From M55B167 sp964406095 (GTDB taxonomy: Bacteria; Verrucomicrobiota; Kiritimatiellia; RFP12; UBA1067), in assembly GCA_964406095.1 (NCBI GenBank), contig CAYOQJ010000032.1:1-9909 (forward strand): 9,909 nt of DNA, read 5' to 3'. The translations under genes were made by a program, and so were the position numbers. The notes below the pieces were generated by a model. That model did not search any database. It saw only the letters and a list, made by a program, of their open reading frames with translations, and had not been told where the DNA came from. Below, one piece after another: positions 1 through 6,926 of this stretch. Every line of letters begins with the position of its first letter. The stretch's first letter is position 1.

Positions 1-50
1 ATGGGTTTTTCATCTTTTTCTCATACGTGGTTATATATAAGACACTTAAA

Positions 51-77
51 TTCGTGCCTTTCGTGATTTTCGTGGTT
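51..77. repeat. Three tandem 9-bp units (TTCGTGNNT)
   Basis: Three consecutive 9-bp units, TTCGTGCCT, TTCGTGATT and TTCGTGGTT, lie just downstream of the radical SAM gene. On the minus strand they read as a CACGAA-rich string. From memory, such CACGAAA-rich strings occur as dispersed intergenic repeats in PVC and related genomes. The rest of positions 1-95 is AT-rich, and I see no gene in it. Confidence 0.6.
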
Positions 78-95
78 TAATTGATTTTTCTAGGC

Positions 96-1067
96 TTAAT
101 TCCATACCCCGTAAATCTGCGCTCCGCACTGCGGGCAAAGTCCAGTCTGAATATTATTTTCACGTACCAAATAACCGTTCCGCAGAATCAACTGCGCGTG
201 ACATTCAGGGCAGATAGTGTTGTCTCCTCCTTCAACCTCCAGATTACCGAGATAAACATAGTTTAGCCCTTCACTATGGGCGATTTCGCGGGCTGCATAG
301 AGGCGCTCTTTCGGAGTCGGTTCAACATCTATCATCCGATATTGCGGAAAAAACCTTGAAAAATGCAACGGTATTTCGGCACCGAGATTGTTTTTGATCC
401 AGCGTGCCAGTTTACGCAGATCATCATCGCGGTCATTAAGTCCGGGAATCACGAGGTTGGTCACTTCCACCAGCACTCCGGCATCTCTGGCGATCACCAG
501 TGCATCCAGAACCGGCTTGAGTTCAGCACCACAGATATCACGGTAGAACCTTTCAGACATGGCCTTTAAATCGATGTTGACCGCATCGGTGACAGAGCAC
601 AACCGCCGCCACGGTTCCGGATTGATATAAGCCGCAGTGACCAAAACATTTTTCAATCCGACCTCCCTAGCTTTAATTGAACAATCGAGAGCGTATTCAT
701 AAAAAACAGTTGGTTCGGTATAGGTGTAGGCAATCGATCGACACCCCTTTTCGATTGCAAGTTCAACCACTCTTTGAGGTTTAGCTTCGTAACCGGGTGT
801 TTCGTCCAGGACACTCTGCGAAATCTCCCAGTTCTGGCAGAATTTGCAATGCAGGTTGCAACCAACCGTCGCCATTGAAAGAATATTGGAACCCGGCAGA
901 AAATGGTACAGCGGTTTTTTTTCAATTGGATCGATTGCGATGGAACAGGGCTGCCCGTATGTCAGAGACTTTATCTCTCCGTCGACGTTGGCACGCACTC
1001 CGCAAATGCCACGCTGCCCCTCATCAAGCTCACAAAGGTGTGGACAAATGGTACATTGTTTTTTCAT
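96..1067 (-). CDS. amrS: AmmeMemoRadiSam system radical SAM enzyme
   Basis: This is a 323-residue radical SAM protein. The iron-sulfur cluster motif CNLHCKFC (C70, C74, C77; the CxxxCxxC form) is preceded by a cysteine cluster near the N-terminus (C5, C8, C12, C22). Near the C-terminus, CPEC (286-289) and CPQC (311-314) form a zinc-ribbon-like pair. This layout and the GxCGVRAN and CQNWEISQ signatures match the enzyme found with AMMECR1- and Memo-family proteins, whose joint substrate is not established; it resembles pyruvate-formate-lyase-activating enzymes. Neither partner gene is in the window. I chose the ATG at 1067 because GGAGG (1073-1077) lies 5 bp upstream; a TTG at 1085 would add six residues but lacks such a site. 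It lies 85 bp downstream of the mtlD-like gene on the same strand, so co-transcription is possible. The family call is firm; the physiological role is unknown. Confidence 0.93.
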   Translation of the reverse strand: MKKQCTICPHLCELDEGQRGICGVRANVDGEIKSLTYGQPCSIAIDPIEKKPLYHFLPGSNILSMATVGCNLHCKFCQNWEISQSVLDETPGYEAKPQRVVELAIEKGCRSIAYTYTEPTVFYEYALDCSIKAREVGLKNVLVTAAYINPEPWRRLCSVTDAVNIDLKAMSERFYRDICGAELKPVLDALVIARDAGVLVEVTNLVIPGLNDRDDDLRKLARWIKNNLGAEIPLHFSRFFPQYRMIDVEPTPKERLYAAREIAHSEGLNYVYLGNLEVEGGDNTICPECHAQLILRNGYLVRENNIQTGLCPQCGAQIYGVWN

Positions 1068-1072
1068 GTCAA

Positions 1073-1077
1073 CCTCC
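1073..1077 (-). promoter_or_regulatory. Ribosome binding site fixing the amrS start
   Basis: GGAGG on the minus strand with a 5-nt spacer (TTGAC) to the ATG at 1067. It decides between this ATG and the in-frame TTG/ATG codons further upstream. Confidence 0.75.
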
Positions 1078-1119
1078 ATAATCAAGGCAGCTTTTGGACA
1101 GCTGGCTCACAGCGGACTC

Positions 1120-1136
1120 TTCGGTTTGCAACCGAA
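1120..1136 (-). other. Small perfect hairpin in the mtlD-amrS gap
   Basis: TTCGGTT-TGC-AACCGAA forms a 7-bp perfect stem with a 3-nt loop, 17 bp past the mtlD-like stop codon. No T-tract follows on either strand, so it is not a classical terminator. It could slow polymerase, attenuate transcription or protect a processed transcript end. Confidence 0.4.
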
Positions 1137-1152
1137 ACAACCCTGCAACAAG

Positions 1153-2319
1153 TCATAAGGTGACAGCGTTCAACACCTGCTGAATATCAAATGCCGACAG
1201 GCCGCAGTGATCCACAAGCACACGCTCAACGCCCTCGCGTTTCAAACGTTCATGGAAATCGTGATCCGGCGGATACATTTCACCATCTTCATCCGCAGCC
1301 TTGAAACGCAGAGCAGCTGCGATAGCGGAATAGATGAATGTGCAGTCGCCGCCACCCTCCTGCACCAAACGCAGAGCACCAATGAAACGGTCGTTCGGTG
1401 CCAGTTTACGCGGCAAATCACGTCCCACTCGATAAACGGTATCTCCGAGGGCACGGTTACCGAAACGTCTGAGCAGATCATCAACATGTGCCCGCTGATT
1501 CTCTGTATTGAATTCCACCGGCCAACGCCTAGTCAAAGCCAAAGCACATTCCATCATAACACTGCCGGTCGTTCGCTTGATGTCACAATCATGCACGGCA
1601 TCACAGATCAGGTGGTAATCCCTCTGAAAGCCGTAGCAGGCACAGGTGGCATGTCCAAGATTGTGAATGAAAAGCTTGCGTTCCACATAAGCCTGAAAGT
1701 TATTTTTCAAATCAAGACCGTCAACGCCTTCCGGCACAAAACCGACGAATCCATTGCGGTCGGCAATAATGCGGTTGTAAGCCTCAGCCCAGACGCTCAG
1801 CGGATCACTGCGGCGTACCTCCACCGGCATCAGAGGCACCATCTTGCCGATGCTGGTTTCAACTAAACCAAGCATCCGATTCAAATCAAAGTTCTCCGGC
1901 AGCCAGCCACGGAACCTGGAGCGGGCAAATTTTGCAACTCCGTTGAAATTCTCACAAAACAATATCGACAACGGTCGGCCGTTCCGAGCAATTATGCCCG
2001 GTGTCATACTTTTCAAAACGCTTTCGATGTGGGCTGAACCGACGGCGGTACCGATCAAATCAGCCCGTTTGACAGCCTCCCGCACTGCTGCCGAATCATC
2101 AACCGTGATTGCATCGACCCCCTTTACCTCTATCACACCATTGTCTCCGGGAGCGAGCTCATCCTTGACAACAATTTTATAACCTCCCCTGTTATGGAGT
2201 TTCTCCACTACCGGACGGTAGGCATCAACAAACAACACATCGTATCCAGCGTTGCTGAAAAGCGGTCCGGCCAGGGCACGCCCGATGTTACCCGCACCAA
2301 AATGTACATAAAGTGACAT
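1153..2319 (-). CDS. mtlD: Mannitol-1-phosphate 5-dehydrogenase-type polyol dehydrogenase
   Basis: This 388-residue protein is close in length to E. coli MtlD (382). The N-terminal Rossmann fold opens with the NAD-binding motif GAGNIGR at residues 8-14. The catalytic signature of polyol-specific long-chain dehydrogenases, KxxxxNxxH, is intact as KLFIHNLGH (K215, N220, H223), followed by the helical C-terminal domain. The family interconverts mannitol-1-phosphate and fructose-6-phosphate with NAD(H) in the cytoplasm. No mannitol phosphotransferase gene is nearby, so the true substrate could be another sugar-alcohol phosphate or a related uronate/polyol. I chose the ATG at 2319 because the minus strand carries AGGAGAGG just 4-5 nt upstream; the longer frame to 2358 would start inside the predicted promoter. 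A good promoter lies at 2358-2386, so the gene probably has its own transcript. Confidence 0.88.
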   Translation of the reverse strand: MSLYVHFGAGNIGRALAGPLFSNAGYDVLFVDAYRPVVEKLHNRGGYKIVVKDELAPGDNGVIEVKGVDAITVDDSAAVREAVKRADLIGTAVGSAHIESVLKSMTPGIIARNGRPLSILFCENFNGVAKFARSRFRGWLPENFDLNRMLGLVETSIGKMVPLMPVEVRRSDPLSVWAEAYNRIIADRNGFVGFVPEGVDGLDLKNNFQAYVERKLFIHNLGHATCACYGFQRDYHLICDAVHDCDIKRTTGSVMMECALALTRRWPVEFNTENQRAHVDDLLRRFGNRALGDTVYRVGRDLPRKLAPNDRFIGALRLVQEGGGDCTFIYSAIAAALRFKAADEDGEMYPPDHDFHERLKREGVERVLVDHCGLSAFDIQQVLNAVTL

Positions 2320-2357
2320 AATTTCCTCTCCTGAGGCTGCTCGCAACCGCAACGGCA

Positions 2358-2386
2358 CTTATACAAAAATTCGATGTTAGAATCAA
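2358..2386 (-). promoter_or_regulatory. Sigma-70-type promoter of the mtlD-like gene
   Basis: On the minus strand, TTGATT (-35, 2381-2386) and TATAAG (-10, 2358-2363) are separated by exactly 17 nt. The predicted start of transcription near 2351 gives a leader of about 30 nt containing the AGGAGAGG ribosome site. The spacer carries ATGTTAGAAT (2374-2383), which is also a half-site of the palindromes at 6461 and 8178. Confidence 0.6.
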
Positions 2387-2387
2387 T

Positions 2388-2403
2388 GGCTTTCTGAAAA
2401 GCC
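2388..2403 (-). other. Weak hairpin downstream of the sugar transferase
   Basis: GGCTTT-CTGA-AAAGCC gives a 6-bp stem between the sugar transferase stop codon and the mtlD promoter. There is no T-run after it on the minus strand, so it is at best a weak transcript-end signal. Confidence 0.25.
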
Positions 2404-2455
2404 CCAATATACGCAAATTGTACGCCAGTCAAAACAGGAGCATTTTTTTGATCAG

Positions 2456-3238
2456 TCAGCGTCGGACAGTTGCCGGGAGAGTGCGCAGGATGATCCGCAG
2501 ATCCATCGCGAGAGAGTTGAGGCAGAGATAGCAGATGTCCAGCAAACACATCTCATCAAACGTCAGCCGGTCACGATCCGATATCTGCCACAATCCGGTA
2601 ATGCCCGGTTTACCGCGCAGGCGCAGATGATGAGCGGCGATGGTGTAAAGATGGCTGTCGCTCTCCGGTAACGGACGAGGCCCACAGAGCCGCATCTCGC
2701 CCCTGAGCACGTTAAACAGTTGCGGCAGTTCGTCCAGACAGCTTTTACGCAGCAAACTGCCCAGCGCAGTGACCCGTGGATCGCCGTGCATTTTAAAAGG
2801 ACGCTCTTCTCTGCCGAACAAGCACTGCATCAAACCATGCAGTTTTTCACTATTGACGATCATTGTTCTAAATTTGAGAATCTTAAACTCAGCTCCATCC
2901 AGTCCGTAACGCACCTGCCGGAACAGGATCGGACGTCCATCAAACAACAAAATCAGCACGGTGATTAAAAGCAGGATCGGCACCAAAAAAAGTATCGCAA
3001 CCGATGCCAGGCAACACTCAGCTACCGAAATTTTTCGGGAACGCACTCTGATTCCGGTCAACACGTAACATCCGGCATGCTCACCACTGCAGACAGGTCG
3101 CAAAAATCCACACCTGTCAAGTAGCGGCACAACACCAGCTGTCACCGCCACCCCCGCATTATCATTTAAAGCATTACAGATAAACTCCAGTAATTCTCTG
3201 ACGGAACCGCTCGTACTTTTATAAACCCTGATTTCCAT
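2456..3238 (-). CDS. Undecaprenyl-phosphate sugar-1-phosphate transferase (bacterial sugar transferase family)
   Basis: This 260-residue protein belongs to the monotopic sugar-phosphate transferases that start surface-polysaccharide units on a polyprenyl-phosphate carrier at the inner membrane. One hydrophobic segment (residues about 77-99) is followed by the family core: FRQVRYGLDG (106-115), KFRTM (122-126), the catalytic Asp-Glu pair in CLDELPQLFNVLRGEM (D169, E170), CGPRPL (185-190), and GITGLWQ. An N-terminal stretch of about 70 residues before the membrane segment is longer than in minimal PglC-type enzymes and is not the usual multi-pass module of WbaP/PssY types; I do not recognise it. 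No other glycosyltransferase or export gene is adjacent, so it is an orphan priming enzyme here. The start is uncertain: ATG at 3238, or TTG at 3241, which has better spacing (8 nt) to GAAGG. The promoter was not resolved. Confidence 0.88.
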   Translation of the reverse strand: MEIRVYKSTSGSVRELLEFICNALNDNAGVAVTAGVVPLLDRCGFLRPVCSGEHAGCYVLTGIRVRSRKISVAECCLASVAILFLVPILLLITVLILLFDGRPILFRQVRYGLDGAEFKILKFRTMIVNSEKLHGLMQCLFGREERPFKMHGDPRVTALGSLLRKSCLDELPQLFNVLRGEMRLCGPRPLPESDSHLYTIAAHHLRLRGKPGITGLWQISDRDRLTFDEMCLLDICYLCLNSLAMDLRIILRTLPATVRR

Positions 3239-3259
3239 CAATCAGTCAACCTTCAATCT

Positions 3260-3288
3260 TTCATTATTGGCACATCTATTGCTAGAAT
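3260..3288 (+). promoter_or_regulatory. Possible leaderless promoter of the glycoside hydrolase gene
   Basis: TAGAAT (3283-3288) is one base off the -10 consensus and has a poor -35 candidate, TTCATT (3260-3265), 17 nt upstream. Only 6 nt separate the -10 from the ATG at 3295 and no ribosome binding site is visible, so transcription would begin at or next to the start codon. The same layout precedes the ATPase gene at 8174. Confidence 0.4.
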
Positions 3289-3294
3289 ATACGT

Positions 3295-5610
3295 ATGAAT
3301 CAATCCATAAAATTATTTTTTATATTGCCAAGTCTCGTTTTCACCCTGGCCACAGTAATGAAAGCAGGAAACATACCTTTATCGGTCACTACGGAAGACA
3401 ACGAAAAATCGTTGACCCTGCCCTGTGAGATTGAGCTGGCGTTTCCCGGTGAGCGTAATTTCAGCCTGACCACTTCTGATTCATCCGTCTGGACAAAGGC
3501 AAAGTTATTGCGGTTGACTCTTGATTGGCCCATGCAAGCTCCGCAATACACCGGTTCGCTTAGTTGGCTGAAAGACCGCAACCACTACTGGCATCAGTTT
3601 GTCGGTGAGCGAATGCTGCAACCCGGCGCAACGAATGTGGTGGATATTCCGCTGCACGCCGGTGCAGTGGGCTGGCAGACGCCCGGACATTCACTGGCCT
3701 GGCACCATCGCATACTATTGAATCCTCAGTCGGTGGGTTTTCGTGTTTTCAGCGACACATCTTTCACGGGAAAGTGTGTTCTGGTGTCGGCAACTTTGGT
3801 GACTGCCGAACAGCAGGGCACACCGGAAATAGCCAATTTGGAGCTGTTGAGCGATGAACCGTGCGTTCTTTCCATGTGCGAAATGCGTTTTGATCTGCCG
3901 GATCGTTACGACAACCCCTTTGATCCGGCTCAGATCGACGTGCAGGCCATAATCACAAATCCGTCCGGCAAAACCAATCAGGTCACTGGGTTTTTCTATC
4001 ACTCGCACTATCGATTGGAGGATGAACTCGGGAAACCGGTAGAGCCGGATGGACGTCCTGAGTGGCGGGTACGTTTCTGCCCGCTCGAACCGGGTCGGCA
4101 CATCATAGAAATCAAAGCTAAAGACTTTATCGGAGAGAACGCAGAATCGGCTGTCCTGGAGGTAGATATCGCTCCGGCCCGCAAAAACGCGCTTCAGTTT
4201 GTGCGGGTTTCCACCAAAGATCCGCGTTACTTCGAATTCAGCGATGGCTCGCTCTACTATCCGATCGGCCATAATGTCAGATCGGCCACCGACGCGCGCA
4301 TGGATGATAAATTTCCCTGGCATTTCAGGCATGAAGAGGGCTCCACCGCCTATCGTCGCTATTTCGATCAGATGCGGAAAAACGGTGAAAACTGGGCTGA
4401 AATCTGGATGAGTTCGTGGTCACTCGGTTTGGAATGGACTGAGGGGATCAGCGGTTATCACGGTGCCGGTGACTATCATATGGGTAATGCCTGGGAGCTG
4501 GATCGCGTGGTAGAGCTGGCGCAGCAGCACGGCATATACATCAACCTGGTATTCAACTACCATGGACGAATCAGTTCCTGGTGCGATCCCGAGTGGCATC
4601 TGCATCCCTACAACAAAAAGACCCCCGGCGGCTGGCTCACCGAACCGCTCGAGTTTTTCAGCGACCCCAAAGCCATTGAGATGCAGAAGCGTTTCATCCG
4701 TTATACCCACGCCCGCTGGGGCTGGGCGCCGAGTATTTTCGGTTATGAGCTCTGCAGTGAGATCAATCTGACCGGACACGAAAAACATCATAAAACCCAC
4801 TACGAGCCGTCGGTCGTCGAGTGGTGTCGGGTGCTGGGCAAATACATTAATGAGATTGATGACTATGGACATCTGGTATCAGCGCACGTTTCCAACGACT
4901 ATAAATTTCTCAACCCTGAAATCTGCGAGATGCCGGAGATGGATTTCAATCCGCTGGATGCCTATCATCACAGCAATCCCGAAACAATCATACCGCTGCT
5001 TTCGGCAACCGCCAAGGCCAACACCTACAACAAGCCTATTCTGATCACTGAATTCGGCGGTTCACCAATGGCCGCCGGTCTGGAGCACCTGATGCTGGAA
5101 CAGCACGCCGCGTTGTGGGCGGGAGTCTGCACACCACTTGCCGGCACACCCATGTTCTGGTGGTGGCAGGTTATTGATGAACACAACCTCTATCCGCGCT
5201 ACCGCGCAATTGCGGAGTTCATGAGAGATGTTGATCCACGAAACTCCACTGCCAAGGAGGTCAACACTAAACTTGATCTGGCCAATGCCGAATCAGGCAA
5301 CAAGAAACTGCTTAAACAGTTCGGTTCGCTGTGCACGGCCTCAGCCAACGCTGCGCGCGGTTATATCTATCCGGTCAAGTTCAGCGCTCTGACCGAGGAT
5401 ACACCCGAAACCGGCGGATTGAAGATTTACATTGAAGGCATTCAGAGCGGATTATACCGTGTCAACTTTCACGAAACCGTAACCGGCAAAGAGATACGTA
5501 AATTTGACGTGCGTGCCGACGACGGCTATATCGGCATACCGGTGCCCGCTTTTCGCAACGACATAGCATTTAAAGTGAGATGTATCACCTCGGGAACCTC
5601 GACAAAATAG
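3295..5610 (+). CDS. Secreted glycoside hydrolase, DUF5060 plus GH5-like catalytic domain
   Basis: This 771-residue protein has an N-terminal signal peptide (MNQSIKLFFILPSLVFTLAT). Residues about 30-175 look like a beta-sandwich, carbohydrate-binding-like region. Residues about 183-293 fit DUF5060, an Ig-like domain common ahead of TIM-barrel hydrolases (MRFDLPDRYDNPFDP, GFFYH, VRFCPLEPGRHI). The barrel spans about 300-650. The likely acid/base is E489 in YELCSEIN, and the likely nucleophile is E586 in LITEFGGS, about 97 residues later, as in clan A retaining enzymes. The aromatic FWWWQ at 621-625 suits a sugar subsite. A beta-rich tail of about 100 residues follows. It probably cleaves a beta-linked plant or algal polysaccharide outside the cytoplasm; the substrate cannot be read from sequence. 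It is divergent from the sugar transferase and 7 bp (or 22 bp, for the preferred start) ahead of the next exported protein, with which it likely forms an operon. Confidence 0.87.
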   Translation: MNQSIKLFFILPSLVFTLATVMKAGNIPLSVTTEDNEKSLTLPCEIELAFPGERNFSLTTSDSSVWTKAKLLRLTLDWPMQAPQYTGSLSWLKDRNHYWHQFVGERMLQPGATNVVDIPLHAGAVGWQTPGHSLAWHHRILLNPQSVGFRVFSDTSFTGKCVLVSATLVTAEQQGTPEIANLELLSDEPCVLSMCEMRFDLPDRYDNPFDPAQIDVQAIITNPSGKTNQVTGFFYHSHYRLEDELGKPVEPDGRPEWRVRFCPLEPGRHIIEIKAKDFIGENAESAVLEVDIAPARKNALQFVRVSTKDPRYFEFSDGSLYYPIGHNVRSATDARMDDKFPWHFRHEEGSTAYRRYFDQMRKNGENWAEIWMSSWSLGLEWTEGISGYHGAGDYHMGNAWELDRVVELAQQHGIYINLVFNYHGRISSWCDPEWHLHPYNKKTPGGWLTEPLEFFSDPKAIEMQKRFIRYTHARWGWAPSIFGYELCSEINLTGHEKHHKTHYEPSVVEWCRVLGKYINEIDDYGHLVSAHVSNDYKFLNPEICEMPEMDFNPLDAYHHSNPETIIPLLSATAKANTYNKPILITEFGGSPMAAGLEHLMLEQHAALWAGVCTPLAGTPMFWWWQVIDEHNLYPRYRAIAEFMRDVDPRNSTAKEVNTKLDLANAESGNKKLLKQFGSLCTASANAARGYIYPVKFSALTEDTPETGGLKIYIEGIQSGLYRVNFHETVTGKEIRKFDVRADDGYIGIPVPAFRNDIAFKVRCITSGTSTK

Positions 5611-5632
5611 CTCGCTTATGGATTTAACGGTG

Positions 5633-6388
5633 ATGAAACAAATTATATACGTCACAGCAATTAAGTTGCTGACAGCTTTATCAGCAACCTCGCAGTCGGT
5701 TAGTTTCAATCAGCAGTTCAGCAGCGGCGTATCCGACAGCCATGCTCTGACTGTGGAGCAACCGCATGAGATCACCGTCGATAATGAGTTGCGCATGTAC
5801 GCTCTGGTACCGCATGTGCGCACCAATCACAACGCCCTGGGTGCAGATTTGAGTGTAACTGTGACTCATGCGGATAAGATAGCACAGAAACCGGATGTTT
5901 GCCTGGCGCAATTAACCCCTGAATTGATTCAGGATCTCTACCGATTGCGCTCCACTTACGTTGCACTCATGAATCGCGTAGCTTATGAAAGTGCTGATCG
6001 CAGAGTGGAGGGCATGCCGCGCGGTATTAACAGAGGATACGGTTTACGCACTACCAATATCTTTAAAAAATCGGAACGCGACAAAGAAAACAGCAAACAC
6101 CGCGCCGCGCAGAGCGCAATTCAGCATTTAAAACGCCTGCTGGCCAACAGATTCAAAGTGCAAACCTATGCAATGACCAACCACATCACCCACCACTACA
6201 AGATACCCGATGGACAATACCTGCTTTGTGTCATGCAGCGCGTTAATGATCGTGATTCAAAAGCGCTGCTTGGATCCAAATGGGCTATCTGGTGGACAAA
6301 AGTTAAAACACAAAAGGATCAGCCTCAGGAGCTGATTCTTGATCAAAGCAATGCGATATCCTGGCGTGAAATATTTGAAACGCAGTAG
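5633..6388 (+). CDS. Hypothetical secreted protein
   Basis: This 251-residue protein (256 if started at the ATG at 5618) is not a family I recognise. The start at 5633 gives a normal signal peptide, MKQIIYVTAIKLLTALSATS, with a positive n-region; the upstream ATG would add an acidic residue before it. Neither start has a strong ribosome site. Residues 45-90 and 180-225 look beta-rich, with a basic helical middle (about 95-175) rich in Arg/Lys. The segment IPDGQYLLCVMQRV followed by KWAIWWTKV (residues 191-224) resembles the last strands of an Ig-like or adhesion-type fold. It starts within about 25 bp of the hydrolase stop codon, so translational coupling and a shared role in extracellular polysaccharide handling are plausible inferences. 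There is no catalytic motif I can name. Confidence 0.7.
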   Translation: MKQIIYVTAIKLLTALSATSQSVSFNQQFSSGVSDSHALTVEQPHEITVDNELRMYALVPHVRTNHNALGADLSVTVTHADKIAQKPDVCLAQLTPELIQDLYRLRSTYVALMNRVAYESADRRVEGMPRGINRGYGLRTTNIFKKSERDKENSKHRAAQSAIQHLKRLLANRFKVQTYAMTNHITHHYKIPDGQYLLCVMQRVNDRDSKALLGSKWAIWWTKVKTQKDQPQELILDQSNAISWREIFETQ

Positions 6389-6433
6389 CACTGCCAACAT
6401 CACCGACCTGCGGCGGCACCTTGTACACTGTAT

Positions 6434-6457
6434 AATCAGTCTATTTCTGTAAATAAT
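6434..6457 (-). pseudogene. Ghost of a second ATPase gene (first eight codons)
   Basis: Read on the minus strand, the codons after the first palindrome are ATT ATT TAC AGA AAT AGA CTG ATT. The intact ATPase begins ATG AAT TAC AGG AAT AGG TTG ATT at the same 3-bp distance from its palindrome. The start codon and codon 2 are lost, but YRNRLI is kept with three silent changes (AGG to AGA twice, TTG to CTG). I infer the 5' stump of a deleted paralogue; similarity stops at about codon 8. It is non-functional. Confidence 0.62.
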
Positions 6458-6460
6458 GTC

Positions 6461-6489
6461 GATATTCTAACATGACATGTTAGAATATC
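6461..6489. promoter_or_regulatory. Perfect 29-bp palindrome, copy 1
   Basis: GATATTCTAACATG, a single A, then CATGTTAGAATATC: two perfect 14-bp arms around one base. It is a good size and symmetry for a dimeric regulator's operator. It sits 72 bp beyond the stop codon of the secreted protein and directly in front of the ATPase ghost. Confidence 0.7.
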
Positions 6490-6541
6490 CACCACAAAAT
6501 GCCATTTTTAGGGTCTAACTTTTTGAAAGGAGTGATAGAAT

Positions 6542-6563
6542 CGTTGCTGGAAGAGTAGCAACG
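6542..6563. other. Short hairpin before the long repeat
   Basis: CGTTGCT-GGAAGAGT-AGCAACG forms a perfect 7-bp stem with an 8-nt loop. It lies just before the long repeat starting at 6572, and its sequence is absent from the flank of the second repeat copy. Confidence 0.4.
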
Positions 6564-6571
6564 CAACCAAT

Positions 6572-6748
6572 GGTGGCGCAGACATTCCTGTCTGCGGCTG
6601 GGTGCCAAGGCATCCAAAAAAAAAGGCGGGCGCCGGAGGATTCTCCAGCGCCCGCCAGGGTGTGTGTAGATCGACTCGGTGTGCCTTCTTTTGGGTCGTC
6701 TATGTAAAAAGGTCTGATTCCGTTGTGCCGGAGCAAGGAAAGCATGAT
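6572..6748. repeat. 177-bp structured dispersed repeat, copy 1
   Basis: This nearly matches 9735-9909 in the same orientation, with seven substitutions and a homopolymer difference (nine A versus seven A). It holds two strong stem-loops. One is CGCAGACA-TTCC-TGTCTGCG (6577-6596). The other is GGCGGGCGC/GCGCCCGCC with an inner GGAG/CTCC stem (6625-6656). Downstream is AAAAAGGTCTGA, which in copy 2 continues CCCC. From memory this resembles REP-like repeats linked to single-stranded-DNA (Y1/RAYT) transposases; no such transposase is in the window. Short open frames through it break at the A-run and are not credible genes. Confidence 0.85.
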
Positions 6749-6858
6749 TCCGATTTGCAGAATGGGGAACTACGAGCGACCCCTCTGCCTCCGCGAACTC
6801 ACAGGCAAGAAGGCCCGCCTGAAAGAAGTTTAAGCCGTTTCATTTACTGGCTTCAAGC

Positions 6859-6893
6859 AACGACCGAACATGCAGACTGCGTGTGCGGTCGTT
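6859..6893 (+). terminator. Long stem-loop resembling a terminator
   Basis: AACGACCG pairs with CGGTCGTT (8 bp). Inside it ACATGC pairs with GCGTGT (6 bp, one G-T wobble) around the loop AGACT. On the plus strand TCGTTTTG follows, a short T-rich tail. It lies 34 bp beyond the stop codon of the minus-strand ATPase, where it could also end that transcript, though the minus-strand side has no clear T-run. Confidence 0.5.
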
Positions 6894-6926
6894 TCGTTTT
6901 GTACGAGGGTGCCCCCTAAGCCTCTC

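Larger units (their letters stand above)
6434..6508 (-). repeat. ATPase 5'-module repeat, copy 1 (matches 8151-8225)
   Basis: About 75 bp aligns without gaps to 8151-8225 at a constant offset of 1717 bp, with about 11 mismatches. It spans the decayed first codons, the palindrome and about 19 bp beyond (CACAAAA-GCCATT). Because both copies share upstream sequence, palindrome and start, the unit is the 5' regulatory module of a gene family rather than a transposon end. Confidence 0.65.

Noticed and set aside
797..1163. Three overlapping plus-strand frames opposite amrS
   Set aside because: All are antisense to the radical SAM motifs or to the intergenic gap, and none resembles a protein family.
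1207..1866. 219-codon plus-strand frame opposite the mtlD-like gene
   Set aside because: The minus-strand dehydrogenase has intact motifs over its whole length; this frame is its antisense shadow.
3715..4332. 205-codon minus-strand frame inside the glycoside hydrolase
   Set aside because: Antisense shadow of a well-supported gene, with no recognisable domain or ribosome site.
6431..6436. TATAAT after the secreted protein as a plus-strand promoter
   Set aside because: No -35 at 16-18 bp spacing and no gene downstream on the plus strand; part of it belongs to the ATPase ghost codons.
6515..6745. Minus-strand frames in both long repeats (also 9604-9906)
   Set aside because: They share about 45 residues only because the repeat DNA is shared. 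They lose the common frame at the A-run, where the copies differ by two bases, which argues against coding selection.
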